Below are positions 36,301 through 47,710 of a DNA stretch of 64,000 bases, piece after piece; positions within the stretch are counted from its first letter, which is position 1; every line of letters starts with the position of its first letter. The position numbers and the translations under genes were made by a program. The stretch is from Thysanoteuthis rhombus (lineage: Eukaryota; Mollusca; Cephalopoda; Oegopsida; Thysanoteuthidae), in NCBI GenBank assembly GCA_963457665.1, contig OY735209.1:62233475-62297474 (forward strand), given 5' to 3'. The notes beneath the pieces are model-generated. The model did no database searches and was not told the DNA's origin. It was given only the letters and a program-made list of their open reading frames with translations.

Positions 36301-39300
36301 CATTCTAATATAATAAATACTGAAGGTTAAAGACACACTTAATTTATTCATAATATATAGTATATTTCCTTGATCTTGGATAGAGGAATGGCCAAGTTCC
36401 AAAGTTAAGGGGAGCAAGCACATAAAAAAAGGTGCCACAACATGTACCAAATAATTTCAAAGATATACATTTCTAGTTAAAATCAAAATACATGGAAAAT
36501 ATAGTTTTAAAGGAAGTACATAAAAGTTATTTTGTATTTCAAATCAAAACACAGTTTTACAGTTAGCTTATAAATCTATACTGCATTTAAAATCAAAGCA
36601 TAATTAAGCATATCTTATTAAATTATTTCACATGAAAACAAAACAAAGCAAAATCAGCCCGGTACCCTATGCTATACTTGCAGATGCTATTAGTACACAT
36701 CAAAAGATTTCTTCTGATACAGTCCACTGCACACTGGTGCTTTGTATAGCATGCATTCCATGCTTCACTCAGCAAGACAGTATTTTGACTTCTTAATTCA
36801 AATCAAGAGATGTAGATTCAAATAAGAGAGAGGAACAAATAAGAATTTATATGATGAATACATAGAGCAGTAATAAAACTTATACTCTGTCAAATCATTT
36901 TATAAAGAGACTTAAGTTTCGATACCTGTCAATATTTTTCAGTTGTTCACATAACTTGAGTTTATATACAGGTTTCTAGACAGTGAAATAAGGTTTTCAT
37001 CTGCTTAGGTGTTTAATTCACACAAAATGTTTCAACATAAAACGTTCCTGTCAACAGTTGATGGTCAGTTTCCCAACACTTGAATTTGCCATACTGCTCG
37101 TACTATCATCGGACATGTCTTTGAATGAAACACTCTTGTGTGAGTTTAGTCTGATTATAGACATCATCTGAGTAGGTGTCTACAAAAATTTCTGATTTGT
37201 TGACATTAACTGCATTGTCAAAATACTTTGGATCTAAAGCACTAAATTTGAAAGCCATGATTTCAAAATTCTCAAATCTCTTACCTAAGGACACTAAGTA
37301 AGATTCAAAAATGAATTTCTATTGAACAGTAATTATTCCTTCATCCTCTGCAATTTCATAATGGAGTCTAATAACTAGGAATTCATAAGTATAAGAATGT
37401 TTTCAGTATACTCTTAGCCTCAGTGAGCCATTTAGGAGCATAGTTTTTTTCTATCTCACCATCCAGAATTCTTTATAGAGCAACTACTAGGGCTGATAAA
37501 TTCTGCAAGACGGCATATACTGCTGACTTCTGTATATCTAGTAACACAATGTTTCTTTAGAGTCAGTGTGAAAGATTTGATATGATAGTGTAACAACTCT
37601 TTTATTTTTAGTTAAAATCATACATGGAAATAAATGAGTATTAGCTTTAGATACGAAACCTTAAATCTAGTAACATATGCAATACGTCACTTATTTTAGG
37701 CCTCGTCCATAAAAGACCTGGATCCACCTGTACCAATGTTCATTTGAAGCCCTAAATATCTCAGTCAATTACCTCTCTCTTTCTCCTATTCCTTTCCTTT
37801 TCTCTAACCCCTGGTTGATATCGTTTCTATTCTTTATCCAGGTCTATTGTCTCTAGTCAAGAATCTTTCAATGTGAAAATTTGTAAGAGCTTCCGGGTGA
37901 TTCAACACAAATACTGCATTCATTCCACTCATCTCATTTATTGCCCCTTGCAGCTCCTTGCACCTAAAACTGAACCAATTCCCTTTTGAATAATCTAGCT
38001 TGGTCAATTATAACACTCAATATTAAAAGGCACCACTAATCAGGCTCCATTCGATAGATAAACCAAACGACATTAGACTTGTCAAATCACGTGCTTTAAT
38101 GCATAGGACTAACCTAATAACCAACTCTCTTCTTAAGATCTCCTTCTCTATTAAGATGCTACATAGTAATCTGTTCTAAACAGGCCTCTTCTAACATGAT
38201 CAGTCTTTCTGATGTTGAAACCTTTTCTTTTAAGCTTTATATGGACCATTCACTAAAGTCTCATTTGTTGAATCATCAAATGTACATCTTTATTTGTTTG
38301 CATGAATATTCGTATCTGTCTTTATTTCAATTATGGACTATGCTTAATCTTGGTGTCCATATTCGAACCCATGACGTCAAATTCAAACACACAGAGCAGA
38401 TTCTTTGTCCTCAAGGAGTACCATCTTCTCAGTACGCACTTTCCAGAAAAAAAAAAACCTGGTTTGATAATTGAAGCTTACAGCATCAATTAGAACCAAA
38501 TCTAAGTTATGTGCACAGCAGAGCATAAAGAGTGCATTTGGAGTAACTTTTCTAATTTTTGTCTGGAAACCAGATATTACATCTGACATGGTGCTTGCTC
38601 CGTTGTAATACTGACCATAATACATAGTTATTGACAGCTCCGAGCTTTTGTTTGCTGGAGGAAGAATACTGAAAGACTCTTTAGCCTTTGCTCTAGGTGC
38701 TTTGGTGAAGAGAGTGGCAAAACCTGACGTCATGATGAACTTCTGGTTCCAGCTGGGATAGAATTCATACTAAATTAGTAGTAGAAGAATCTTACTCATT
38801 TCTTTTAGGTCATTTTGACTGCTACTTCACACATTTTGTCAGTATAGGACATCCCGTTAATACTTGATGGAAATCTTTGATAACTTTTAGTGATGTTCAT
38901 CGATTTTCACATTTTTTCTCACCAGAAAGCAGGCGACAAAAGCACAACAAAGCAAAGTAAGCATGCAGCCATCTCGATTCAATATTTTGCTTCTGATTTC
39001 AATCACAGATTTGATTGTCACTGTTGCAAATATTAGAAATATCCTAAAGACGAGAAAATGATTCTGACTTTGGAAACGACCAATGAAGTAAATATTGTAC
39101 ATTGTTACAACTCTGGAAAAATATTTTTAGGCTAAAATATGGCCTTTTCTGGGTCATAACAACAAAACAACCTTACTGACTTGGTTGTATATTAAAAGCT
39201 GATAAAAGCCTGTGTTTAGCGTATGTCATGTTGAAACGGATCCTAGATTTAAAAAAAAAATATTTGAATGTGTTTTTTTTTACTTTCACAATCAATTCTT

Positions 39301-40100
39301 TAAAATTTTTCATACAGCCAGGTAATACAATACAGTAGAGGTCTAGTTTAGAATTATAGTTACATTGTAAATAGACCCTACCCCTGAGTAACTTCACCCA
39401 GCATAAAATTCCCTTTCCAACAATATAACCATTTCTGATAAAAATTACTCTATTAGAGCACCAGGACTGAAAGTCATGACCATTTAAGATGAAATTTGTA
39501 ATATAAATCAATTTGTAATTTCAAAGTTACTCAATACACTGTCAAAAAGAACCTGTCGGTACCAGTTAATTCAAAGTTTCAGCATGGTGCTTGAACACAT
39601 TATTGGTCTGCACAAAATTATATACTTGAATATAAAAATAGTTTTCACGTGGAGAAAATGATGTACATATATTCATTTGGACTAATTTCGTCATCTTTAT
39701 TGTTTTTAATCACAACATTTCTGTTCTGTGAATCTGGGTGGCCTAACAGTTAACAGCACAGCAGCTCATACTATTACCCTTTGGACGAATCCCTACCAAA
39801 GCTATAGGTAAATAGCAGGTAGACTGGCCTCTCTAGCTATGGTTGGCATGCCAAATGTATCACTCCGAAGCTTTCCTTTAGACAACATCAGAGAGGCTGA
39901 GAAGGGGAATCTGCTGACCAGGAACCCCAGGATTATCATATGCTTCACCCATGCTTGCACCCTGGAGAGGTTATTTCAGTGTATTTTCATTGCATACACA
40001 GACAGCTATCTGTACCCCACTGCCTTTCTCAGTTTTCTATCATATTCTAGAATGTTGAGCCTTGAGACACTCAACATAACCATTTCAAGACTGCTGGGGT

Positions 40101-40160
<60 letters not shown>

Positions 40161-43100
40161 AAAAGTTTCTATGACTGTTTGAATATACATGTCCTGTAGA
40201 TCTCTTTTAAAAGATCAGTAAGGTATACGTGTCATGGAAAAGAAAGTAAACAAGTTTTTCCACAGATACAAGCCCAGACAATGATGTCATCGTAGTAAGA
40301 AACTTATACAGGAATAAGTTTGCATTTATTATTATGTGAAAGTGTGAAATAAGGAAGACGTAACTTTTGATTAAATCTTATGTTTCTTCTTAACATATGG
40401 GACAGCTTTGAATTGACATTAAGCTTGAAAAAATAAATAAAAAATGACATGTCAACGAACAATCTTTCTAACAAGATTGTTTGAAATTTTTAAAAAAAAT
40501 CTTATCCAATTTTTACAGCTCTATGCTTATTCATTTCCACACACAAGGACAATGCTCATTCCAGAGGAGCATGTTTGGAAGGGGGCCAGACTTTATGGAG
40601 TGTCGAGCAGCCTGCCATATTTATCATGTGAAATAATTTTCTATCCATCATACGAAACTACAGCTTTGAAGGATTTCACTTCTCTTCAGTATTACCAATT
40701 TACATATTTTATACCTAAATTCAGATAACTCTAGAGAGTGGAAGTCAGGGGGGGATGATTCGTAAAAACTATGAAGAAAAACTTATTAATCTTTAGGTTT
40801 TCTATCTATTTTCAATAAATTTCTCCAGAACTGCTGATCCAAAAAACTTCAAACTCAACACTGCACTCTCTTTTATGTTGGCTAATAAATCTGGCGAATG
40901 ACAACTTCACACAATGGCCGGTTGTCAAGTAATTGCGGTACCTACATAAGAGATTTCTTCAACTGTAATTAGATTAATAGAGAGTCTCCTCTTAGCACGA
41001 TTATGCCCTGCGCGAATTACAATAGTTTAATTAAACGACACTAATCCGGCATTAACAGGATCCGAATTTTAGTTGCCACAGGATGTTTACAGGAGAGTCC
41101 ATTCAAGAATTTTTAAATGAAGTGTCAAAATTACAGTAGCCAATTATACGCCGGTCGATCCAGCTTAAGTTGTTGCTCAGAAAACTTCCAATGAGATTGT
41201 GCTACTGCCTCTCATTGATAAAGTGACATGGTATGATTTGTCAATCGTGGATAGAGGAGAGTCACTGAGAGTAAATATGAAAGTGAAAGAGAGGGACTCA
41301 ACTTCGAAAGTGATAGTAGACATTATTCAAAGATACGAGCGTGGTATTCTTGTATTAGGTTGAGCTTAAAATAACAGTAACATCTGATGCTAGGTATATT
41401 CTATTGAAATGATCGTTAAAATAAATAAATCCTCCAACTTCATTCACTAAATCTGTGCAATGGAAGGGATACCGGCTGCTGTAAACCAGGGTTAGTTTTT
41501 AGGCTAACTTTTATTTAATTACTCAAAATGAAATTATACCTTGTTAGTGCCTCGTGTAGGGGCCCTGGGTCCGAAATAATACCAAGGCATGTCAATTTCA
41601 ATTAATTTCTAGAAGTTTATATTCGCTGCGTGAGTGAACTAAGATTTAATATCTAGGTTTGTGTGAATATTTTAAAGAAACTTTCGTTTTACATCAAGGA
41701 AATCCACCATTTCTAGCGACCGTTTCGTGTTAATAAAGTCAAGAAATAAGGGGGAAGCTATTCTTGAATTCAACGACATGTAATGAAAGATCACCCAAAA
41801 AATATTTACAGATGGATGGAAAGCTGTACAATGAGCAACAGAATCATGCTTTTGTAGCTCATAAATTACATCACTGTATATATAAACCCCATAGGGAGGA
41901 AATGGTTTAATGTAGTTCGGCATTATCCAAATAGGCATGGCACGTTGCATGGTTATCGAACACACTAAAGAGTTTGTTTTTCGTTTTCTGACAAATTTAT
42001 GAATTTACCGACCTAAAACGAAAGATTGATAGTCAGACTTTGATAAGAAAAAGATTCGATTAATAATCGAATTCGATTCTTTCTTCATGTTCAAAATGTG
42101 TTTAAAAAAAAAAAGGGTATAACTCGTTGTTGGCCCTTTAGGAGATTCCGATTAATCTAAATATTAAAGGTCAAACTTTAGGAAGAGAAATCTAGATTTT
42201 CTCAGTATTTAAGTATTTAAAAAAATTGAATTTCCTGCATATTAAATCTTTTTTTTAAAGATAATGAATGGAAATAGTGTATGATGGTTATTAAGCACAC
42301 AGGGAAGATTGCGACAAGACAAATTTAATTATCTCCCTTACTTAAATGTCTACATGGTACACCTTTTAATTTTTCCTGAGAAAAAAAAAATGTGGATGAA
42401 TTTTATTATAAATTACATACATAAAGATTATTACATTTTCCCTGTACACATACAGAGTGTACAAAATTTTTTTAAAAATAATTTCAGATTTAGCTCATAT
42501 ACAATGATATTTGCTTTAAGGGTATCAAAAAGTTGGTAACTAAACAGTGAAACACAGAAGATGAAAGTTAAGATAAGGATCATTTCATCGAAGAAGAAAA
42601 CTTATAATTAACAGTAGATTACTTCTCTTATCTTAGGTGGGATTTTTAGAATATTTTTCAGTTATTTTATTTGTCGGAACAATCACAATAATAGCTACTA
42701 CTGTTGAAAAAGATGTTGTGGGGGGAAAAATGTAAGGCACTAGTTTTCACCGTGTCCAGTCGAGAATAAGACCAACATCTGTTGATCTCAGGGATCGAAT
42801 AAGTAAATCCCTTGGTAGCAATTGCATTAAAGAAAAGAATAGCTTTATCCCATCATAAAAAGTAAACACATTTCGTTCACCGTGCATGTTTTTTTTTTAA
42901 GTGATGATGCCGCAATAGGTAGGGTAGTATAGGTCTGTTTTGTTGTGTGTACTCCCGCACTTACCTGGTATTTCGGTGCATTATTTAACAAAGGATAATT
43001 TCCCTGATTGTCGCCGTTGTGTAACAAGAGATTATCGACAAGATTCCATCCCCAGCTATGGGTATCACTGCCTAGAAGGGATACGTAACCATGACACTGC

Positions 43101-43540
43101 ATAGCAGCTTCCTTTGTAGCTAGACCGATGACAGCCACCGTGCCTAACGGACCTTCCCACCAAACTTCCCAACAATGGCGACCAGTCCGAAAACCTAACT
43201 TGCTCCGGGCACCATCCGTACTTTGGGCTATTGGGTTTCTGTGTAAAGTAAAACCGTTGTGTTTGACGTAGATATTCCGAGAACAATCATTCGGGTTCCA
43301 CGCGTGGTAGAAGGCACGAAGCTTGGCTTTGTAGGTCGGCACGTTGGATAACACATCCGACTTGAGAGCCTCCTCCGCCAGTTTCCTTACGCAGTGAAAT
43401 CTCCAAACATCATTGTCTTCATCATTGAGAAATTTATACCAACTTTTGCAGACCAGTGAACAATGACGCAGATCTGCTATGTCCAGATACGAGAAAACAA
43501 CTTCGAGAACAGGTGAGGGTAATCTTGCAGCGGCGGCCAT
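33193..43540 (-). CDS. FBXO45: F-box/SPRY domain-containing protein 1 (FBXO45/Fsn), complete
   Basis: Three exons on the minus strand: 43540-42965 (576 nt), 34540-34465 (76 nt) and 33302-33193 (110 nt, stop TGA). Together they encode 253 residues in one frame with GT-AG junctions. An F-box occupies about 6-52 ([20 protein letters not shown] onward) and a SPRY domain about 85-245, with [37 protein letters not shown] and SWGWNLVDN almost unchanged from vertebrate FBXO45. The protein recruits substrates to the SKP1 and PHR (MYCBP2/Highwire) ubiquitin ligase that controls synapse growth. The ATG at 43540 is chosen over the in-frame GTG at 43555. The length matches insect Fsn (about 255) rather than human (286, with a Gly/Ala-rich N-terminus). 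Intron 1 is 8.4 kb. Confidence 0.96.
33303..34464 (-). other. FBXO45 intron 2
   Basis: About 1.16 kb of AT-rich sequence with poly-A/T runs near the donor (34430-34460). No inserted gene or recognised transposon. Confidence 0.7.
34465..34540 (-). CDS. FBXO45: FBXO45 exon 2
   Basis: A 76-nt exon encoding [20 protein letters not shown] and NYEFL plus the first base of Gly. It carries a SPRY core strand (I/V-R-V-I-L-D), with the donor CTCG|gtaag. It is conserved in length and phase with the partner exons. Confidence 0.95.
35265..36175. repeat. Pair of direct repeats in FBXO45 intron 1
   Basis: Two copies about 700 bp apart (35265-35500 and 35975-36175) share GTGAAAAATGAATTTG (second copy ATGAAAAATACATTTG), AAGTGAGTGTTxAGT, GATGAAAGCCTG and AATTTACAAG. 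A related trace is near 9.45 kb (GACAAAACTTTATATTACC, TTCCCAACATTAAAA). The class is unknown and no frame is present. Confidence 0.55.
37090..38735 (-). pseudogene. hAT-family transposase relic (ZMYM1-like), interrupted
   Basis: On the minus strand 38735-38475 reads [19 protein letters not shown] then [17 protein letters not shown] and [16 protein letters not shown]. This is the hAT core around the second catalytic Asp (usual YDGASxMSG...AHxLNLVL). The Asp codon reads Asn (AAC, complement of 38602-38604), so catalysis is lost. Positions 38200-38460 hold a separate insertion with a tRNA-like box. Farther down, [15 protein letters not shown] and [16 protein letters not shown] then SALDPKYF fit the later hAT region. 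It lies inside FBXO45 intron 1 on the same strand as the gene. Confidence 0.7.
38200..38460. repeat. SINE-like insertion inside the hAT relic
   Basis: The complement of ATTCGAACCCATGACG (38361-38376) is B-box-like (GGGTTCGAAT). A short poly-A run (38447-38457) lies at the junction with hAT coding sequence. The hAT reading frame breaks exactly here, so this element inserted after the transposon. The left boundary is uncertain. Confidence 0.45.
39730..39990 (-). repeat. Second copy of the SINE-like family at 31.6 kb
   Basis: Shares GGTAAATAGCAGGTAGACTGG, TAGCTATGGTTGGC, TTTAGACAACATCAG and GAGAGGTTATTTCAGTG with the complement of 31645-31985. The copy is diverged and part of an apparent open frame (39839-40174) is built from it. 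Confidence 0.6.
40101..40158. repeat. AT microsatellite
   Basis: About 29 uninterrupted AT units in FBXO45 intron 1. Confidence 0.97.
40610..40985 (+). repeat. Interspersed repeat family R2, copy 2
   Basis: Pairs with 13620-13960. Shared landmarks in order are CCTGCCAT, ACTTCTCTTCAGTATTACC, CTGATCCAAAAAACTTC, GGCCGGTTGTCAAGTAATTG and AGATTTCTTCAACTGTA. The copy is on the strand opposite to FBXO45. Confidence 0.65.
40986..42964. other. FBXO45 intron 1, 5' part
   Basis: No shared repeat or gene was recognised. An open frame at 41672-41965 (minus, 97 codons) has no motif and is considered chance. The splice donor of exon 1 is at 42964 (CAG|gtaagt). Confidence 0.5.
42965..43540 (-). CDS. FBXO45: FBXO45 exon 1 (F-box and most of SPRY)
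   Basis: Encodes 192 residues from [16 protein letters not shown] to NNAPKYQ. The F-box motif has LPxxVLExVFSYL and CSLVCKSWY, the SKP1-binding helices. [20 protein letters not shown] links it to the SPRY domain. The start lies in AAGATGGCCGCC, with A at -3 and G at +4. That context, close to the YY1/TISU initiator, favours this ATG and a very short leader. Confidence 0.95.
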
Positions 43541-43620
43541 CTTACATGAGACCACGGGTTTTTCTAATACCTGGATTGGTAGTTAATATAGGAACTGGCA
43601 CCGATCCGGACCAAACACAT
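43530..43620 (-). promoter_or_regulatory. Likely FBXO45 core promoter and TISU/YY1-like start
   Basis: The sequence around the start codon (complement of 43533-43545) matches the short-leader initiator SAASATGGCGGC at 10 of 12 positions. The region is locally GC-richer than its surroundings. No TATA box is seen immediately upstream. The transcription start was not determined. Confidence 0.35.
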
Positions 43621-43866
43621 CAATCAGTATTCTGTTTCAGTTAATGTTTTTTTTTTTTCAAATCTATATAAATGATCATCTTCTGAGGATCTATCGTAAT
43701 TTTTCTGTATACACTTAGGAACAATGGCTTAGAAAATCGATATATTCAAATTTATTGAGTGATTCAGAAGAAATTATATGAATGAAAACCAGGACAATGT
43801 AGTGAAAGTAGACAGAAAGACACATACACATACACACACATGTATGTGTTTGTTTATGAATGTACG

Positions 43867-43903
43867 AGTGCGTGTGTGTGTGTGTGTGTATGTGTGTGTG
43901 TGT
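43867..43903. repeat. TG microsatellite
   Basis: Mostly uninterrupted GT units flanked by CA-rich words (43818-43838). It produces artefactual open frames on the minus strand. Confidence 0.9.
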
Positions 43904-44229
43904 ATACACTAGTTATTTTCTGTGAGAAAGTTCATGGATTTGAATTTCAATAAAAATTTTTTTTTAGAGAATAAACTAAATATATACAACATGCATATAC
44001 ATCCTCATGTATATGTGTGTGCTATTTGTATATAGGGTATATTTTTCATCAAAAAGTGACTGAACTTATTCAAATGGGAAAGTTCATAGTTATAAATGGG
44101 AGGTAGGAGATAATTTCATCAGCAAATTGTTACTTTTAAGTAGAAGAGTCCATTTTTATGATACAAAATTTTTCTGTGATTCAAAGAAAATATATAAATG
44201 AAAACAAAGCAGTAATCTAGAGAAATCAG

Positions 44230-44670
44230 TTACTCAAGAGAAAATGTCATGAGGCCAACATTCTTTGGTGGCATGCCATATTGAGGTAATAAATTTAAAA
44301 ATTAGGAAAAGGGGTGATCAATGAATAAGTTTCTCTTTTCGCGTTTTGTTGGGCAGCCATCACTAAGAAAAGTTAGAATAAAAAACAAACAAAACAAGCA
44401 TGAATGCTGCCACATACAAACTAAGGGGTTAATTTAGCATAAACATACATTGCAAATTGACCCCCTTCCACAAAAAAACTTTTTAATATGAAAAAAAATC
44501 AATAACAAAACATTTTTAGTAGACATAATAAGTAAATGATTAAATTTTCAGCTCTCTAACTCCATTGGTACAGCCTGTGAGTGTGATACATACATAGCTA
44601 GAGAGCTAGCCAGATCAATTTGAAAACTGAAGAAACCTATGTTGACAGTTTTAGCTGACGCTTTTTAAAA
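44230..44670 (-). repeat. Interspersed repeat family R1, minus-strand copy
   Basis: Reverse-oriented counterpart of 15630-16025: GGCATGCCATATTGAGG, GGGTGATCAATGAATAAG, GCAGCCATCACTAAG, TTAGCATAAACATACATTGC and GAAACCTATGTTGACAGTTTT occur in the mirrored order. It is about 440 bp long and apparently near full length. Confidence 0.7.
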
Positions 44671-44748
44671 GAATTTTGAAAATCTTATTAAACTTGTAGT
44701 ATCTTGTAGTATAAAAGCATAGGATAAAAATTTCATGAACCTTTATAC

Positions 44749-45267
44749 CAAGTTTTCTCAACCTAGATGATGTCACCCACCAGTGGTTGATTTCAATTCT
44801 TGAGCAACTGTGCAGAAAATGGTGGACGTTTTGAAATTTTTGTGGGCGGTGTATGATCTTGAATATTCAAGTTTGAAATTAACAATAAAAAAAGTCAACA
44901 GCCACATTTTATATTATTGATTTACCAAACAGCACTATGATATTGTACATTATGCAGGCGCATGTGTAAATGTTTTTGTTGCTGTGCATATGTCTGTACT
45001 ACACTCTCTGTGGATAGGTACATGGTACATATATATGTGTAACACTCTTGACTGCTTAATAGATATCCAAACACGGGGACTGCACTGATGATATCAATAT
45101 GTGTGAGCCAAACATTTGACATTACTACTTTACATTACTTTCAATCTTATTCTTTGCATGAGTTAAATAAGTTATAGTATCCTGCCAAATATTTATTATA
45201 TAGGTGGGTGGTAGAAAATATTTTCCATATCAAAGTGGTGGTGATGCCAAAAAGGTTGATAACCTCT
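44749..45267. mobile_element. Non-autonomous hAT-like element
   Basis: The left end reads AAGTTTTCTCAACCTAGATG and the right end, on the other strand, CAGAGGTTATCAACCTTTTT. These are imperfect inverted termini of the hAT type (CAGxGGTTCTCAACC). Next to them GATGTCACCCACCA is mirrored by GCATCACCACCAC. The 520-bp interior has no transposase. No clear 8-bp target duplication was identified. Confidence 0.5.
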
Positions 45268-47519
45268 GATGTGAACAATCAGGATAAAAAGAATTTTTTT
45301 GCTTTTCAGAGTTTTTATGAAATCTTTTATTTTGAAATAAACTATTTGTTGTATTATTATGATATGTAAACATTCTATTTTACAACTGACAGTATATAAT
45401 AAGTTTTTGCAATTGAAGCAAAAATATATAAAATTCCCTGTAACAATCTATACTATTAATAAATCTGTCAAAATCTCTATCCATTATTTTGTGAATGGTC
45501 AATTTATCAGAAACTGACTGATCATGAGAGGGAGAATTTTGGAACACTGAAATTTGAATAAAGCAGAAGACAGGGACTATTTGTTTCTTTGTTACATTAT
45601 GGAATTACAAGTTCGTAAAAAATCAGGGTTAAAATTTGGTTTAGTAAACTAGAATGATTGTTTTATGAAAATGTTTTTTTTTTTTTACTATAGATTAAAT
45701 AGAAATATTACTTATTTTATTTTGAATATGATTTTATTACTATAAATCAAATGAATCAAAATAGTCTATATTTTATTCAGAATGAGGGAAGAAAAAGAGT
45801 TTGGTAGTACACTGAAGGGGTAGAAACGGAGAGGGTAGTCCAGTAGTTTAATAAGTGGATAGGAAGAGAGGAAAGAAAGTTAAGTAGATTACTGAAGAGG
45901 TGAGAGAAAGGGGGAAAAGGAAGGTAGTTTTAAAAAAGTTGAAAAAAATTGCATGTAAAACTAATCCATATTTATATAACATTCAGATAAAATCATGGAC
46001 TGGTAACAAAGATTGGAAAGGATAAGTGAAATAATAACATACAGGCATGAGAGAGGAACAGAGACATGAGATAATGGCTAATCTTAATTGTCAATACCCA
46101 AATAATTTCCACAGGTCCAGCTAGTTATCATTATTGCTTCATATCATTATTATGACCAGCAAATGGACTCTGTGGGCATTTTCTTAGCTTTGTGAATCAT
46201 ATTTAAGAGAAATTATGAAAAAAATCACTCTTTCCCTCATAACCAAATAGGCTACACTCTGATTAGCCTGATCATAGATATCACTATTATACCGCATAAA
46301 AAGCCCACATGAAACCATATGAAAAATTTGCGAGTAGAAATGATGCACATATTTGTGCTTGTATCTTGCCTCACTGAATTTATTTACTTCAAAAGTTTTT
46401 TGTTGTTTGTATAGTGACCATTTCATTCTTTTTTTCAAACAAAATACCTTCAATAAACATTCCTAATGAGTAAAATTTTAAAGAAGCAATGCATGGTTTT
46501 AATACATAAAACACCTTTTTAAAAAACTGATTTTATACATTACTTTTATTTACTAAACTTAGCTTAGTATGGCACATAGTTAAATAGTGAAATTGAAACA
46601 TTACACCATGTCAATCTTTTAAGAGGAAAAATCACCATTCAAAGCTTTTACCTAGACTCAAACACCAATGTCTGGCACAGATAGGAAATATGCAACAATC
46701 TCTGCCACAAAGCAAATCTGATTTTATTCATAATTACAGTGAATGATACATGATTTAGTATTAACAAACGCCAAAATGTGCCAGAAACACTTAGCTAGTA
46801 TATAGCTATTTTAAATAGCTATGGAGTCTCTGGATTGGCCTAAAATGGTTAGGAAATAGCTAAAATTTGGCTGGACTAGTCTGGAAAATAGCACTAAAAT
46901 TGGGCTGAAAATAGTGCTGAATATTGAATTTTTTGCGTTACCAAAAGAAAAAAAACAAACAACAAATCATATACACTGTGCACACTCTGCCTAGTATATA
47001 TCATAAAAATATTGCCCCCTTGCACTTCTGCCTAGGATCAAACTGTAGTATCTGTGCGCTTTCAATGAAAGTTTTCAAGATGAAAAGATTATTAAGTCAG
47101 TGGCAGATCCATAGAGGGTCGGATCCTATTTTATTGTTTTTGACTCCATCCGTCTAATTAAGCAATGCAAACAATACATTTTTCCTTTTTTAAGTCAATT
47201 TATTACATGGGATTATTTTATTTCATTTTTTTTATTAATGAAATTTATCTAAATGTTTAAGAAATGTTTTTATTGTGCTTTGCCTGAGCAGGGAACGGGT
47301 CTGTGTCAGCGACTGTAAGTTTTAAAAAAAAGAAAGATAACAGGTTCCTTATTCATATTGATGTTGCTAAAACAAATATTTCAACATTTCTATGAGTGTT
47401 TTATGTCCAAATAGACCAAATCACTGTACTTACATCAAAATTGTGTTCTATTTCTTAGTATTATTTGTTTAGCTTTTCGTTTCAAGAAAATAACTTTTGA
47501 TTACAACAGCTTCTTTCAT
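45268..47519. other. Intergenic, no gene recognised
   Basis: AT-rich. A patch at 46790-46920 is rich in GGCTxxAAAAT words resembling those at 49.9 and 55.0 kb. A transposon-end-like CAGTGGCAGATCCATAGAGG lies at 47098. No coding region. Confidence 0.45.
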
Positions 47520-47710
47520 ATTACCATATTTGCCGGCGTCGAAGACACTTTTTTTCCCTGAAATAAGTTGAGAAAAATTTACCCTTCGTCCCACAGGCCA
47601 AAAGTTACTTAAATATATATTTTTTTTTAATTTAGTAAATTAAAATCGGGATGCTTCCTCGAGCCTCGAGATGTCCTCAATTGCTGAGAATTTTAGATAA
47701 ATTACCTTAA
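47520..47710 (+). repeat. Interspersed repeat shared with 2.1 kb (copy 2)
   Basis: TTACCATATTTGCCGG, CCCTGAAATAAGTTGAG, CCACAGGCCAAAAGTTA and TGTCCTCAATTG correspond in order to 2135-2330. Unknown class. Confidence 0.6.

Noticed and set aside
39173-39511. 112-codon minus-strand open frame
   Set aside because: Contains an R1-tail repeat fragment (TTACATTGTAAATAG) that occurs elsewhere in unrelated frames.
39839-40174. 111-codon open frame ending in an Ile-Tyr repeat
   Set aside because: Made of a SINE-like repeat followed by an AT microsatellite.
41672-41965. 97-codon minus-strand open frame in FBXO45 intron 1
   Set aside because: No motif, no splice context and no similarity I can recognise.
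43541-43555. Upstream in-frame start for FBXO45 (GTG at 43555)
   Set aside because: It is not an ATG, while the ATG at 43540 has a strong context and matches where the family's conserved sequence starts.
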